From DASTHG01 sp041498155 (GTDB lineage Bacteria; Gemmatimonadota; Gemmatimonadetes; Gemmatimonadales; GWC2-71-9), in assembly GCA_041498155.1 (NCBI GenBank), contig JBGQHV010000188.1, positions 1-6,116 of the forward strand: DNA of 6,116 nucleotides, given 5' to 3'. A program made the translations under genes and the position numbers. Position 1 is the first letter of the stretch. Every line of letters begins with the position of its first letter. This document shows, piece by piece, positions 5,177-6,116 of the stretch. Below the pieces are notes generated by a model that was given only the letters and a program-made list of their open reading frames with translations, did not search any database and was not told the DNA's origin.

Positions 5177-5197
5177 GCGGTCAGAGCCCCTGACCGC
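5177..5197 (-). terminator. Eight-bp hairpin spanning the stop codon of the four-helix membrane gene
   Basis: GCGGTCAG (5177-5184) and CTGACCGC (5190-5197) form a perfect 8-bp stem with the 5-base loop AGCCC. The stop TGA (5183-5181 on minus) sits in the stem. On the minus strand the stem is followed by TCTCGGAC, with no U-run. This is the longest perfect stem noticed in the window and lies where the 6116-5181 transcript would end. Confidence 0.4.
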
Positions 5198-5651
5198 GCG
5201 CCGACGCCACGATCGGCACGCCGACGAACGGAATGTGCCCGAAGAATTGCACCCACCAGTGGATGGAGATGGTGGGCGGGCGGTGCAGCAGGAGCGGGAT
5301 GACGGCGAGCGACATCACGCACCAGATCGCCGGGCCGTACACGGCCGCGACCTTGAGCACGCCCCAGTGGGTGCCCAGCACGCGCCGGATCCACGCCAGG
5401 CGCATGACCCCGAAAATGAAGACGGTGGACCACCCGAAGGCGACGCCGCAGTGCATCAGAATGCCGATGGCGGTCGTGCGGGCGCCGCCGTCGAACGCCG
5501 CGGGGCCGAGCAGTGTGGACGCGACCCCCTGCCACAGGCGCGCAAAGGTGGACCCGTAGAACACCACGACCAGGACGCTCGAGAAGAGGCCGTCGACCAC
5601 GAATGTCGTGAGGCCGGCGCGCACCAGGCGGGACAGGGGGTTGCCTACCAT
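5181..5651 (-). CDS. Conserved four-helix membrane protein of unknown function
   Basis: The product is 156 residues with hydrophobic helices at about 13-32, 60-83, 98-122 and 134-150. The first loop, YGSTFARLWQGVASTLLGPAAF (about 32-53), and the following GG..T..IGILMH (55-67) resemble a family of uncharacterised small membrane proteins sharing the pattern R-x-x-Q-x-x-A-S-x-L-L-G-x-x-A-F-x-G-G. Other likely conserved spots are VYGPAIWCVMSL (104-115), HRPPTIS (123-129) and GHIPFVGVPI (138-147). The ATG at 5651 lies three bases after the TAG of the upstream gene; only a weak GGTAG precedes it, so coupling to the upstream gene probably drives translation. I know of no assigned function. A role in the envelope or small-molecule transport would be a guess. 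Confidence 0.85.
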   Translation of the reverse strand: MVGNPLSRLVRAGLTTFVVDGLFSSVLVVVFYGSTFARLWQGVASTLLGPAAFDGGARTTAIGILMHCGVAFGWSTVFIFGVMRLAWIRRVLGTHWGVLKVAAVYGPAIWCVMSLAVIPLLLHRPPTISIHWWVQFFGHIPFVGVPIVASARGQGL

Positions 5652-5654
5652 GTG

Positions 5655-6116
5655 CTACCGCGGCGCAGTACCGGAGTCATCGGGCATCCTCGTGTCCGTC
5701 GCGATCCAGTTGATTCCCCATGTCTTGCCACCGTCCTCCGAGAACGCCTGCTCGAAGCGATACGAATTCGGCGTGATATCCGTAAACACGTTGCGCACGA
5801 AGATCGTCCTGCCGTTGAACGGCTCCTGATCGAAGAACTCACCGCGCCCGTTGCTGAACTCGCCGATCGTGGGTTGGCTCATCGTCCCGGCGCCGCTGTT
5901 CGCGAAATTGAGGCTCCATTGCCGCGACTGGGGATTGTAGAGGCGCAGGGACAGTCCTTCGATGTGACCGCCCGGCCCGTCCACTTCGAGCTCCACCAGG
6001 TTGGCGCGACCGTCCCAGACCTTCCGTACGACCGAGGTCCCTTCATACTCGATCCAGGTCGTGGAGCCCGCAAGGGGATGCTGCAGGCGCCGCAGCTGTG
6101 TTTTCCAGGTGCCGAT
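5655..6116 (-). CDS. DUF1579-like protein, C-terminal 153 residues (5' end off window)
   Basis: The frame is open to the right edge on the minus strand; an internal GTG at 5996 is not the start, because the homologous sequence continues in frame upstream from IGTWKTQLRRL. The visible protein is a soluble beta-rich domain: IGTW at the start, EYEGTSVVRKVWDGRANLVE, LRLYNPQSRQWSLNFAN, GRGEFFDQEPFNGR, and a closing FSEDGGKTWGINWIATDTR. This order (GTW, then WDG, then LYNPxxxxW, then SxDGGKTW) matches the DUF1579 type of calycin-like beta barrel, found in many bacteria without a known ligand. Whether a signal peptide precedes it cannot be seen. It ends TAG at 5655, three bases before the four-helix membrane gene, so the two probably share one transcript. 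Confidence 0.82.
   Translation of the reverse strand: MGTWKTQLRRLQHPLAGSTTWIEYEGTSVVRKVWDGRANLVELEVDGPGGHIEGLSLRLYNPQSRQWSLNFANSGAGTMSQPTIGEFSNGRGEFFDQEPFNGRTIFVRNVFTDITPNSYRFEQAFSEDGGKTWGINWIATDTRMPDDSGTAPR

Overview
The window is a GC-rich (roughly 65-72 % by eye) bacterial chromosomal segment, densely coded on both strands. Most starts have GGAGG-type Shine-Dalgarno sequences or translational coupling, and gaps are short. The protein set is a PAL-type OmpA protein, lipoproteins with Ala/Ser-rich signal peptides, a CPBP protease, a VOC protein and several conserved membrane proteins of unknown function. This fits a soil-type, diderm, high-GC bacterium. Gemmatimonadota or a similar phylum is my best guess from protein style, but no marker gene is present. 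No rRNA, tRNA, CRISPR array, transposase, integrase or phage gene was seen.

Layout, left to right. (1) 1-461, minus: an open frame running off the left edge, whose N-terminus looks like a secreted serpin and whose C-terminus looks like a DUF2306 membrane protein; this chimera is the most unusual object here. (2) 582-1289, plus: a membrane-anchored coiled-coil/OmpA protein, divergent from (1). (3) 3161 down to 1297, minus: a tight run of four genes. They are a four-helix membrane protein (LIC_13387-like), a 119-residue membrane protein that seems to lack its first helix, a CPBP intramembrane protease homologue, and a 69-residue soluble protein coupled by an ATGA overlap. (4) 3230-3865, plus: a lipoprotein with an internal duplication around a PGRYW motif, divergent from (3). 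(5) 6116 down to 3884, minus: the C-terminal 153 residues of a DUF1579-like protein, a four-helix membrane protein, a DUF3108-like exported protein and a VOC (COG3324-type) protein.

The genes do not form a recognisable metabolic pathway. Much of the content is envelope-related: cell-wall anchoring (OmpA), exported or lipid-anchored proteins, and a cluster of small membrane proteins around a CPBP protease. Only the 3161-1297 run and the 6116-5181 pair are close enough to be called operons with some confidence. All gaps between genes are under about 125 bases. They hold short inverted repeats, several wrapped around stop codons, but no convincing U-tailed terminators and only weak promoter candidates. 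I see no clear new defence or mobile system. The items most worth a second look are the serpin/DUF2306 chimera, the four-gene membrane cluster and the duplicated PGRYW lipoprotein.
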